Origin: Sindora glabra
Taxonomy: Eukaryota > Streptophyta > Magnoliopsida > Fabales > Fabaceae
Assembly (NCBI GenBank): GCA_020226215.1
Contig: CM035226.1
Coordinates: 87,816,895 to 87,880,894 of the forward strand
Direction of reading: 5' to 3'
Length of the DNA: 64,000 nt
Position numbers and translations under genes: made by a program. Shown here in pieces: positions 11,453-22,179 of this stretch (position 1 is its first letter; each line of letters starts with the position of its first letter). Under the pieces are notes generated by a model, which was not told where the DNA came from, did no database searches, and worked only from the letters and a program-made list of their open reading frames with translations.

Positions 11453-12350
11453 TTAGTTTGGCTAGAAGTGAAAATGGGAGGGGGTGTAAATGAAGGGGGA
11501 GGAAATGGAGGTGAAAGTAATTTTACCTGAGTTGTTTGGAATGGGTGAAAATAAGAAGGGAGTAAATATGAGTGAAATGAATTTCTTTTATTTGGAATGG
11601 GTGAAAATAGAGGGGGAAGGAAATGTGAATGAGTGAAATAACTAAAATGTCCTTTTATTATGTTATGTTGAGATAATTATAATATTATTTAGTAAAATTA
11701 AATAACAAATAATTTACAGATGAAGGAAAATATGTTAATTTTTTTTTTTGAATACTAACATATTTATATTTATAATTTTTTATTTTCATATAATTAATAA
11801 ATATTAAAGAATTTGCATTATAAAAAATAAATATTTATAAAAAAAATTTTGTTTTGTAATAATATTTATTTAACAAATTGAAAGAATTATAATATATTGC
11901 TAAATTTTTAAATAAATTTTTTATTTTTTTAGATTTTTATTAAAATATTAAATATATTTTCTACTTATATTTTAATTAATAAATATTTTACTAATTTACA
12001 TTTTAATTAATAAATCTTTGCAGGCGAGGTTGGCGTTGCTTTTCAACCATCAGACGCAAGCTTGTGTAACAGAGGAGCAGTTCTGTGAAGATGCGGGCTT
12101 CTGTAACAGGGGAGTAGCTCTTCTTCGCAGAAGGGTAGGGATGGAATGAAGAAATGTTCAGATGTTTGCACCCAATTTTCACCTCATTTGAGAGGGGGAT
12201 ATATTATCCGTGGACCCCACCGATATTTTCACCCTAGTTTGCACCCCTCATTTTTCACCTCTTACCCAAACAGGTGAACTTGCAAATTTCTCCTCCATTT
12301 TCGCCCCTCCCTTTATGCCCTCTCGTAAAAATGCCCGTTCCAAACATAAG
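11453..12350. mobile_element. Inverted-repeat element T1 (about 0.9 kb)
   Basis: The left end (TTTGGCTAGAAGTGAAAATG, then GGAGGAAATGGAGGTGAAAG) and the reverse complement of the right end (TGTTTGGAACGGGCA, GGGAGGGGCGAAAATGGAGG) share a long imperfect, purine-rich terminal inverted repeat. Just inside the right end is a GC-richer, exon-like segment (12020-12140). Element T2 at 20385-22175 has the same ends in the opposite order and a related GTCCACGG / ACCCACGG segment. No transposase is present. The superfamily is not resolved and a clean target duplication was not seen. Confidence 0.5.
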
Positions 12351-12754
12351 CGAACTCTCTACACCCTGCGGGTTTATTAACCCCCTGGACACGTGGCGCA
12401 TGTTACATCATGAATTTTATAAACACACGAAACGATAAATTATTCCAGCTATATAAATGTTATTGACCACATCAAGTATTAGGATTAATCTTTCAATTTT
12501 CGCATTAATGCATTGACAAATTATAATTATAAAAAAGTCCTTGGCCAACTAATTAAATTCAGAAACTACCCTCCCTTGTTGTTTGTCAGCTAATGACTAA
12601 TGAGTCTCAAAGATAAACAACAAAATTTAAATTAAATCCAAAGGCAACCCTCGGATAAAATACCAAAATACTATTTTTTTTAAACAATTTACTACTTTGC
12701 TATTTCCTCCAAACTAAATACCAAAATGCGCATTGAGGGCTTGAGGGCGCCATA

Positions 12755-13005
12755 CCATTTAGCATTTTTCAGCGGAGCTGGAGGTTGAAGGCGCCAGGTT
12801 GAACGGCGCCTTCTAAATAGGCTGGGAGGCGCCTTTCAACATGGCGCCCCCCGTGTTGCAATTTAAATTTTTTTGGGAGGCGCCATTTGGTCTGGCGCCT
12901 CCCTTCAAATTTTTTTCAAATATTTTTGGGAGGCGCCATTTGATCTGGCACCTCCCGAATTATTTCAAATTTTTTTGGGAGGCGCCATTTGATCTGGCAC
13001 CTCCC
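12755..13005 (+). repeat. Array of GC-rich GGAGGCGCCA hairpins
   Basis: Three consecutive units at 12875-12903, 12928-12956 and 12977-13005 each read GGGAGGCGCCATTTG, two to three bases, then TGGCGCCTCCC or the variant TGGCACCTCCC. Each folds on itself with a stem of about 10 bp and an 8-9 base loop. Units are separated by T-rich spacers ending AATTTTTTTGGGAG. Upstream, GAAGGCGCCAGG / GGCGCCTTC and GGAGGCGCC / ATGGCGCCCCCC form further, less regular pairs. The 102-codon frame across this array (12841-13149) reads the repeat and is not a gene. Confidence 0.75.
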
Positions 13006-13023
13006 TCCCTTTATATTGCCCTT

Positions 13024-13093
13024 CCTCCCCCAGCGCAGCCGCACACCCACAAAGAAACCCTCCCCCAGCGCAGCCGCACACACACAAAGAAAC
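13024..13093 (+). repeat. 35-bp tandem duplication
   Basis: CCTCCCCCAGCGCAGCCGCA followed by CACCCACAAAGAAAC (13024-13058) is repeated with two substitutions at 13059-13093. It sits in a GC-rich leader-like stretch that ends at CGCAGCCATTG|GTAATT (about 13144), a plausible splice donor. This resembles the untranslated first exon of a transposon gene. Confidence 0.7.
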
Positions 13094-15880
13094 CTAGGAG
13101 CGTCTCTGCATCAACTGCTCTTCTATTCTTCCTTCGCAGCCATTGGTAATTTTTTTTATATTTTCATCCATAAATTCTCATTTTTTGTTGAATCTGTAAA
13201 TCTTATCCGGCAATATTTACTTCTTTGGAGCAGATCTGGTCTTTTTTTCTTGCTCTTCATTGGTTAGTATTTTTTAACTTTTATATTTATATAGTGGTAG
13301 AAAAATTTATAATTTATGTTGATTATTATGATCTATGATGTGAAATTTAAGAAAAGTTGTAGAAATTTATATGATCTGTGATAGTTTGTGATTTGTACTT
13401 ATTAATTTTTTTATAATTTCTGTATGTATGTTATAATTTTTATTAATTGTTATGAGAATATATTTTATAATAAGAGAAGATTTTTTATTTTATGTTAATT
13501 ATTATAATTTAGAATTTAGAAAAAATTTATGCAAATTTAAATGTTCTGTAGTAGTTTGTAATTTTTATTGGTTTATTTTTTTATAATTTGTGTATTTATA
13601 TCATAATTTTTTTACTCATTATAAAAATATATTTTACATTAGGGGAGAAATTATTATTTTATGTTAATTATTATGATTAATGCTGTCAAGTTATGATATA
13701 GGATTGAAGAAAAAAAATTGAAGAAATTTATACGATTTGTGATAGTTTGTAAGTTAAAAGAAGAACAGAGGGGATAAAGAAAAGTGTTTTAGAATAAAAT
13801 TTACATTCTAGGTAAATATTATTTTTAGATACATTTAAAATATAAAATTTATAAGGATGTAGAATATAATAAAAATAAGAATATTTTTATTATATGTTCA
13901 TTACTACGAGGATATATTATCCTATTAATTAATACTTTTATATTAATTTTGGAGTAATATATGTCAGAATAAGTAAATATCAATTGAGGGTATTTTGTAA
14001 AGACTTGACATTTTATGCATTGTTTCTATTTATTTTATATTTTGTTGTACATTTCTGTTATTTTTTTTTGTTAACTCATGTTATTTAAACCACACACACC
14101 AATATTTTATAACAGTAAGATATATTAATTATTTGATTATAAATGTATTCTATATAAATTAAATAATTTATTTAATTAATTAATCTATTATAGAGTCAAT
14201 TTTTTTAGTATTTTATACTGTATGTATTAGAAATGAGAATTTACTCTATCGTATTCTATTTATATCTGCTCGTATTGTCTATGGTTTAAAACACCATCAT
14301 CATTAATTAACATAAATATAATAAGTTATAATTCTTTAGCTTATTATAATATTTTAAATAAATTAAAGCTCTAATATACTTTTTATTTTTAAAAATTATT
14401 AATTTTATATTATATTTGTAAATAAAATACTTAGTAATTAAATTAAATGTTATTTAATTTTGAAATACATCAACTAAAATTTCTCCAAGGGTGTGTAGTT
14501 CGTACATTAATTTTTCCTAGTTTAATCCACTTTGTTTAATTTGTTGCTTTTATTTTTCAATCATTCTATTAGAAGTTCAAATGCAATATAATGAATAATA
14601 TAAATATAGTACAAGTTTTTTTGACATAAAATTATTTTTAATAATCAAATAAATTATTTAATAAAATTAATTGATTACATAATTAATCTTTAACACTTAT
14701 TACTTTACCTTTCACATAACACTTCTCCTTTTTTAATCTATTTGGCTATAATTTTTCTTATTTTGCATTATATTATTCACGATTTAAATAAGAAGATAAT
14801 TATATAATATAATATTGACATAATGAAACATATTTAAGTTTTGTGTAAAAATAACTTTAAAAAATTAATGTCATGGGAAGCGTTAATTGAAATAATTAAT
14901 TATATATCCCAGTTGTAATAAAAGTATTTAAGAATAAAAATTAATATACAAGGAAAAATTTGTAAATATTAACTTAATGGAAAAATTGAAACCCTGTATT
15001 TAAAATTAAATATACGTCATTCAAATTTTATGTATGCTACTGTTTTTGTTTCTTTTATATATTGTTTTGCAAAGTATATTTAATTTAGCATGATCTTTGT
15101 ATAATTTTTGTAATGATACAATAATACGTAATAATTTTTACTTAGAAATTAAAGTTATTAAAATATCTAACAAATTTTTCTTTCATGCAGAGGCCTTTTT
15201 CTGTTTGTTTTTCCTAATACTCACCGATTAGTATTTTATAAATTTTGTGCTTATGTTATAACTTTTATTAGTCATCATGAAGATATCTTTTACAGTGGTA
15301 GCAAAATTTGTTTAGGCTATTATGATGTAAATAATTGGTGATTTTAATTTTATCTTGATTGTAATGGCCTACAATGTCAAATTATGATGTGTGGAAAATT
15401 TGTAGAAATTTATATGCACTGTGATAGGTTGCGCTATTAAAAGAAGAAAAAACGAGATAAAGAAATGTATCCTAAAAAGGTTTTAGGCTCCAGGATATGT
15501 GGATGTAACCAAAAGTCAGTGCATGTAAAAAGGAATCCATTGTAATCTACATAAAAATATAGAAACAGTAATGCGTAAATAATTTTAGTTGCTGTTTAGT
15601 AATAGGTGTGAAAGGAGTGGGTTATCGTGAAAATAGAATATGTAGTGTACTGGAAATATTTCTCTATTTAATTAGTGTACGTTGTGCTAAATAAACAAAA
15701 AAAAATGACAAATTATGAATGAGTGTAGAAGTAGCTTCAGAACTTGCAGGAAATAAATATCGGCCTGTAAAGGCCGGAATAGATTTGACTTGCACGGGTA
15801 GATTATTATTTACTATTAGCCAAGTACATTAGAAAAATAGTAAAGTATTTTGTTCATCAACTGCTTGTAATATTGAATAC
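13094..15880. other. AT-rich interior of the GGCGCC element
   Basis: No intact gene. Pieces at 13380-13800 and 15240-15440 repeat a loose ATTTATA-GATTTGTGATAGTTTG theme (ATTTATATGATCTGTGATAG, ATTTATACGATTTGTGATAG), so the interior contains its own degenerate duplication. Segments near 14680-14740 resemble the AT-rich repeats of 33-38 kb. Confidence 0.5.
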
Positions 15881-15884
15881 TGGT

Positions 15885-15990
15885 TGATTCGTCTGTAGAT
15901 ACGGCCGAGCCTGCGCAGAGGGTTAGTAGATACGGCCGCCACATTACCGATCCTGGATGCGGGACTGGACATCACTTACGTAGACATTAG
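15885..15990 (+). other. GC-richer exon-like island
   Basis: A short island in AT-rich DNA contains the direct repeat GTAGATACGGCCG at about 15896 and 15927, plus GCGGGACTGGACATCAC. Composition is exon-like, but no protein family is recognisable in any frame. It may be a leftover of the gene once carried by the surrounding element. Confidence 0.25.
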
Positions 15991-16031
15991 ATTTCTTTTC
16001 TATGTTCATTGTATATTTATGTACATTTATC

Positions 16032-16109
16032 TTACTACTTTATTGCCAAACATCGACAGTTAGGATGATTTTACTACTTCATTGCCAAACATCAACATTC
16101 AGGATGATT
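16032..16109 (+). repeat. 39-bp tandem duplication
   Basis: TTACTACTTTATTGCCAAAC followed by ATCGACAGTTAGGATGATT is repeated once with a few substitutions, starting at 16071 (ATCAACATTCAGGATGATT). Confidence 0.7.
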
Positions 16110-16369
16110 TTAATTACTATGATATTTTTAATTGCTTGCGTAGGAACAATAATAAATAATAATAAACTTCAAAATGAATAAAACTATTTAATTTTTTTTA
16201 AAAATGATGATAAGGACATGTCCCAAATATAATAACTAACATTATTAATTATCATACTTTCACAACTGTTATAATTATCTACTTTTCTTTTATTTACCAT
16301 GTGAAAATAAATAAATAATATTAAATTAATTAAATAAATTTTATATTCATAATGTGAAATATCGCCTGT

Positions 16370-16560
16370 CGTCCCCTCCCTTCAGCACCAACGATGCCAT
16401 TTCGTCTAGCGTACCTCTACACGTCATTTGGCATCTCTCCATCGCTGTGCGTATCTTCTGTGCTTATTTCGATAAAATGTTTTGAAGGAACGATACAACG
16501 AATAACAGTCTTCTAAAAAATAGTTAATCAATACTTTTCCCTCGCATTGCCAAAATATTT
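16370..16560 (+). repeat. Degenerate extra right end of the GGCGCC element
   Basis: GATGCCATTTCGTCTAGCGT resembles the hairpin phrase GGCGCCATTTGGTCTGGCGC. The following bases (TTTTGAAGGAACGATACAAC, then AACAGTCTTCTAAAAA) line up with the right terminus at 17405-17460 (TTTCGAAAGAACGGTAAAAC). It therefore looks like an older copy of the same terminus 0.9 kb inside the younger one. Confidence 0.45.
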
Positions 16561-17289
16561 TACCATTGTGACGAACTAAAAAATAACTAATTCATGTTAC
16601 AATTTTGATTTCATTACAAAATGAAAAATTTATTGAAACGAAATAGTCATATTCTTTTAAATTTTCAGCTATCTTCAACCTCTTGATTTCGCATTTTCTC
16701 TGTTACAGAATAATTTTTTTTTATTGAGATAAATTCAAAATGACAAGAATATTATTGGAATAAATATAAAATAAGAAAAATATTTTTATTTCATTGTATT
16801 TCTTTTCATCTTTAACAATCTTCAACTTCGTATATGAAGAATATTATTGAATAATTCAATCAATTTACTTATGTGTAATAACATATTAGATAATTACTTG
16901 TAATAATATAATTCCACATGTTGGAAGTTTATAATTTCAAAAATTGATAAATATTAAGTGTCATTGGATCAAATTTTGAGAGACATTAATATAAATTACG
17001 TAATTATTCTTTATTGATCCTATATTTTTTAAATAATATTTTATAATTTATCAAATATTTATTATTTTTATTCATTATATTATTATTATTAACTACTTTC
17101 TTATTTCATTCCTATAATAAATTTATGTATTAGATATCAAAGTGGAGTTAACATATTTTTATATGACATTAAATATAATTATATAATGAGTGATTTATTT
17201 TTAAAAATTTATTTTGAGTCACAATCATATATTTTTTATTTTTAAAATTTTTATTTTCAAATGATATCAAAATTAATTATTTTTAAAAG

Positions 17290-17515
17290 GAAAATTTGAA
17301 AAAAAAGGCCCAAGGGCGCCATCTTGAATGGCGCCCTCAGACCTTGCCAAGGGTGCCATCGCCCCAAGTGGCGCCAGCTCAAATGGCACCTCCGCCCATG
17401 GTGCGTATTTTGGTAATAAGTTTCGAAAGAACGGTAAAACAGAAATAAGTTTGTTAAAAGGCATTAAAATGGTATTTTTGCCGCAACCCACCGTTTATAT
17501 GATCCTCCGTAAATG
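17290..17515 (+). repeat. Right terminal repeat of the GGCGCC element
   Basis: AAGGGCGCCATCTTGAATGG / CGCCCTC is a self-complementary hairpin, followed by GGGTGCCATC...GTGGCGCCAGC and AATGGCACCTCCGCCCATGG. The outer part, TATTTTGGTAATAAGTTTCG and ATGGTATTTTTGCC, is the inverted counterpart of the left end at 12655-12750. Open frames on both strands here (17273-17516) are by-products of the GC-rich repeat. Confidence 0.6.
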
Positions 17516-18895
17516 AATTTAAATTAATCGCATAATTATTTCAGTTGTCCAGTTTGTTATATCCTAGATTATTAATACCCTTAAATATTAGTTAATAAAA
17601 AATTACACACAAGAAAAATATAATATAAATATAAAAAATATCATTATTTAGATATAAATAATTGATTAGTAAATATTCATTAAAAATTGTTGAATGCGAT
17701 ATTTTCTTGTGTTAAATATTTGTCTTCCTATCTTTTGGTAATGAAATTTATGTTGCATTTAATGTGATAAAAATAAATGGAATAGAACATAAATAAATAA
17801 ATAGAATGAAATAGTTATGTTATAATTATCTTTGCTTGTAAAATATTAAATGGACATTTTATTTCATTTTTACACCAATACATCAAAATAATATGAATAC
17901 ACCAATACATCAAAATAATATGAAAATAAAATGGAGAGGCTAATTAATGATAATAATATCCTCAATACAAAAATGTTAAATATTTTATTAATAATTTAAT
18001 ATTATTAAAGTATATGAGATGATCAATAATAAATTTTTTCACATATTTTAAGTTTTATTTCCAAAATTATAATAACAAATATGAAAGATAATCATGTAAA
18101 AATTTCATTTTGTCTCTTTTATTGTGAAATAAAAAATTCATCATTTAATAAAATAACTATTTTCAAATAAATGGGAATTCCCATATTTTAAAGTACCTAC
18201 TAAATAAACTTTTTACTTATTTCATTTCATCATACAAAATGCATAATTTACATAAATAGTCCCAGATTGACCAAAATTTTAACCATATTTATTTTAGATT
18301 AAATAAATAAATATAATTTATTAACCTAATATAATTAATGAGTCCTAACTTAACTAATTATAGGCTTTAATCATTGGCTTCTCTTCATTCACTAAGAGAT
18401 AAGTATTTTCTTATTTTCACAAATATGAATTTAATGATTTACAATAACAAGTACTAATATCATTTATTTTTAAATAAATTTATTTCATTACATTTTGAGC
18501 CACTCTCATAGCAATAAATTATTATTATAATTATCACATCATTATTATATTAAATATGTATAAGTCATGTGTAGCTAATCAATTTTAATTAAGAGACATG
18601 GAAAAATACTCTTATTTTATCATAAGCAAGAATTGTAATGCCAAAAATATTTTATTTAAATGGTATTCATTATCGCTCAAATAATTTTACCTTTTTTTAT
18701 TTTTACATATTGAACTCAATCTTAAGTCATTTGCAATTGGTCACTTCTATTGTTATTAAAAATAAAAAATTACAACAATATATAATTTTATGATTGAGGA
18801 TTGTATAATTTAAATTTTTTTATTTTTGTTTGGACCATGAATAATTTTTTCCTAATGTAAGAAATTTTAATTTATTTTTTTATTAAAATTATTAT
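17516..18895. other. AT-rich non-coding region with a 27-bp tandem duplication
   Basis: No gene found. At 17872-17898 and 17899-17925 the sequence ACACCAATACATCAAAATAA plus TATGAAT is tandemly duplicated. Confidence 0.55.
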
Positions 18896-18899
18896 TATT

Positions 18900-20340
18900 G
18901 TTGTTGTAAAGTAAATAGGCAAACAATTAATAAATTCAAAGTGGTCCTTATTATTGTTGTTACAATTCTTTTTTTTTATCATCGCTATTATTCAAACACA
19001 TCCTTCAACTCTTAAATATTTAATGCAATTACACATTATTTATATAAAAATTTTGTAGACATATAAATTGTGAATAAATTTAAAGATAATAATGATTATA
19101 TATTTAAACAGAAATGAGGATATGTAAGTAGAAGTGTTATAATATTTCATTATTAAAAAATGTTATAATATTTGATGTGAATAAACTTAGTTTCCTAAAA
19201 AAAATGAAACTTTATATTATTTTAAAGAAATTTTATTACAATAAAACCTAATTTAACTATCTATTTTATAGTAAAATGTAGAAGTCTTATAACTTGAAAC
19301 ACATAACTTCAACATTATAATTTAATTAAACAAGGGAGTTAAAAAAAATGGAAAACATAATGGAGCATAATTGGAGTGTTTCGAGCCCGTAGACATAAAA
19401 TAATTCAAAATTTTTTCTTGTGATCAGTTGCAAAGAAATAAAACAATTCTTGAAAAGCATTGTGTTGCAATTTGGAAAAGAAGAAGTGAGGTTTACAAAG
19501 AAATCAAATTTATGCAATCTAACCTACCAATTGGAGGTAAAGTTAAATGTATTGATTGGGCATTATTGGCGCTAATTGTTATTTTTTTAATCTCATTTCA
19601 TCAAAATTTTGTTATACTGAATATAAAAATAAAATAAAATAATCATTCTATTCTTTATCGTAATAAGCATAATTATAAAATTATCATTTCATTTTATTTC
19701 ATCTAATCAAGCGTACTATAAATATCTTCATTTATGCATATGCTCTATTGGAAAATAATATTTGTTGTTGTTATTCTTATCATTATGATTATTATTTAAA
19801 CACAATACTCAATACTTAAATATTTGATGCAATTATACTTTTTATATAAATTTTGTGGATATATAAAATTATAAATAAATTTAGAGATAATAGTAAAAAA
19901 TGTAAGTAATTTATTTAAAAAGAAGTAAAAATATTATAATACTAATGAGACAAATTATAAGTTTATATAAAATAGAAATTTATATCATTTTAAAAAAAAT
20001 ATTATGATGAAATTTAGTCTAATTAGTTATATTTATTTTAAAGACAAATGCTAAAATGCAAAAGCCCCCCCTTTTTTTTTGCCAAACAAAAGCCCTATAT
20101 TTAATGTAAATGAGAAGGTGAATCCAAAATAAATAAATAAAAAAATGTAATAAAACACAAAAATATATTTTGGGATATGACATATAAAATCCTATGGAAA
20201 ATTTTCTTTCGGTCAGTTGCAAAATTTTTTTTTTAAAGGACTAAGTTGTAATTTTAAGAAAAAGAATGTGATTGTTGAAGCAATGAAATTTGTCCAACCT
20301 ATTATTGAAGGTAAAAGTCAAATAAGTTGACTGGGGTTAA
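18900..20340 (+). repeat. Old direct tandem duplication (unit about 0.8 kb)
   Basis: The block 18900-19560 and the block 19755-20340 share landmarks in the same order: a TTGTTGTT-rich start, ACACATCCTTCAACTCTTAA / ACACAATACTCAATACTTAA, AAATTTTGTAGACATATAAA / AAATTTTGTGGATATATAAA, then GATCAGTTGCAAA / GGTCAGTTGCAAA and a piece ending AATTGGAGGTAAAGT / TATTGAAGGTAAAAG. Divergence is clearly higher than between blocks B or D. The short open frames at 19326-19637 and 20019-20222 fall inside and are not convincing genes. Confidence 0.5.
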
Positions 20341-20384
20341 TAAACCTTAGAATGCAAGTGAGGGTGGAAGTCCCGCCCTTTTAT

Positions 20385-22175
20385 CCTCTGTTTAGAACGG
20401 GTGAATTTCCAGGTGAGTGCAAAGGGGCCAGTGAAAAAAGAGGCAAAATTAGGAAATTATCCCATTTGGCTGTCGAGCGTAAACACAAAGGAGCGTAATT
20501 TGGAATGTAAAACTTGAGTAGGACCCACGGTTGCAATTTCACCCCAAATTTGGGGGGTAAACACAGGTGAAATTAGGTTTTATTTTTTGCTTTCCTCACA
20601 TTACCGTCCGAAACCAACAGTCGTGTTCCTCTCTTTTTCTTCAACTGCCGCAGCAAGAAATCAACCGCCAGTTCTGTTGTCGTCTCCATCCACGGCTTGG
20701 CTACGCATCATCATCTGATCTTGGTTAGGGAAGAAGAAGAAGTTGCATCTCCAGTCTGTTGAAGGAAAGCGTTCAGAGGAGTAGAAGTCGCATGCTTCTA
20801 CCGCTGTTGAAAGCTGGTTTTTCTATGGATCTACATCAGCCGCCGTCGATTGAAGCCCTACAGGTACGAATAGGACTCGATCTGCTTCATTGTTGCATCT
20901 ACACTGGGCTATTGTTTTAGTTTTGGTTGCTTATTGTTAGTTGCTTCAATAGGTGCGGCAATCGGCGTCAGTTGTAGGAGGCTGAACGGTGGAGACAGAT
21001 CCGGAACTCATGAGGGTTGAAGATTGTGTCCGATGTTCCCCGATTGCTCTTCTAAAATAGCTGCGGTGGGACCGTCGGTGGCAAAAGATCTAGAAGGACT
21101 TGTGTACCGGGTTGGGCTCCACGGGTTTAGCTTGACCCGACTCCCTAGTTAGGGTGGGGACCCGACCCACCTTGCTCTTGTTTTTTATTTTTATTTTTTT
21201 TCAAAACATACAATTAACTTTTCTTAATTTAATTAAATTTCATATCAAGCAATATTTATAAAGCTTATAAATAATAAAATTGCATACATTAATTTTTTCT
21301 TCCCCCTTCTGTTAATCCGTGGAATAGCCAAATAATGTGATGGATTTTTTGTGAAAGCTTTATTTCTATTGCAGAGAAAGTTCTATGTTTGTTTCCAATT
21401 GAATATATTGTTGAAGTATAAAATATTTAATACTAATTATTTGGCCTAGCTTGTAGTAGTTGGTGTGATGTGATGCTGTCTATATTTTTCATTTACTAGT
21501 AATATTTATGCTACAAGTTAAAGGGAAAAATTGAACAATCTGAGTAATTTCATATTAATTTAGATAAATCAAGGAATTATACTACAATGGAAAGCTTAAA
21601 CATGCATTCTAGAAATGGAAGCTACATGCATCACAAAAATTACCAATGCACAAGGAAAATGCTATATACAAGAGTTAGTTGATAAAATAAAATTATAATG
21701 AAAATTTTATATTATTATTAAATACATAAGATTTACTTAATTTTTATTAAATAATATTATAACTACCTCGACATGATTTTTTTAAATTATAGTACAAATT
21801 TTATTAAAATTGATAAAATTATATGAAAGTTAAAATTATAAATATAAATATTTAAATAATAAGAAAAAATTTAACATAATTTAGTTCACCTATAAATTAT
21901 TTTTCATTCAATTTTATTAAATAATATTATAACTACCTCACCCTAATATATATAAGGATATTTTAGTCATTTTACTCATTTACATTTCCCCCCTCTCCTA
22001 TTTTCACATATTCTAAACAAAAGAAATTTATTTCACTCCTATTTACTTCCCTTCCATTTTCACTCATTCCAAATACCACAAGATAAATTTTTTTCACCTT
22101 CAATTTCTTCCTCCTCCACTTCCTTTCACCCCCAATTACTCTTCCCTCTATTTTCACTTCTTTCCAAACAAAGCA
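20385..22175. mobile_element. Inverted-repeat element T2 (about 1.8 kb) with GC-rich cargo
   Basis: The left end (CTGTTTAGAACGGGTGAATT, GTGCAAAGGGGCC) and right end (TTTCACTCCTATTTACTTCC, CCATTTTCACTCATTCC, ACTTCTTTCCAAACA) match the ends of T1 in the opposite orientation. The left half, 20580-21180, is GC-rich and exon-like: it holds ATGGATCTACATCAGCCGCC and, at about 20863, CCCTACAG|GTACGA, a good splice donor. At 21100-21175, GGGTTGGGCTCCACGG faces GGGGACCCGACCCACC as an imperfect inverted pair. The cargo may be a captured host first exon or the leader of a lost transposon gene. No transposase is visible. Confidence 0.5.
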
Positions 22176-22179
22176 TTAC

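Larger units (their letters stand above)
12640..17515. mobile_element. Element with GGCGCC-hairpin ends (about 4.9 kb)
   Basis: The left terminus (12655-12770: ATAAAATACCAAAATACTAT, AAACTAAATACCAAAATGCG, then GGGCGCCAT) aligns with the reverse complement of the right terminus (17380-17500: GCAAAAATACCATTTTAATG, ACTTATTACCAAAATACGC, then GGTGCCAT). This is an imperfect terminal inverted repeat of roughly 100 bases, continued inward by GGCGCC-rich hairpins on both sides. Between lies a leader-like GC-rich stretch and about 4 kb of AT-rich DNA with no intact gene. GGCGCC-rich ends of this look occur beside plant-mobile-domain transposon genes, but no such gene is visible here, so the class is uncertain. 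Confidence 0.45.

Noticed and set aside
12841..13149. 102-codon open frame with repeated FFWEAPF peptides
   Set aside because: It translates the GGAGGCGCC hairpin array and its T-rich spacers.
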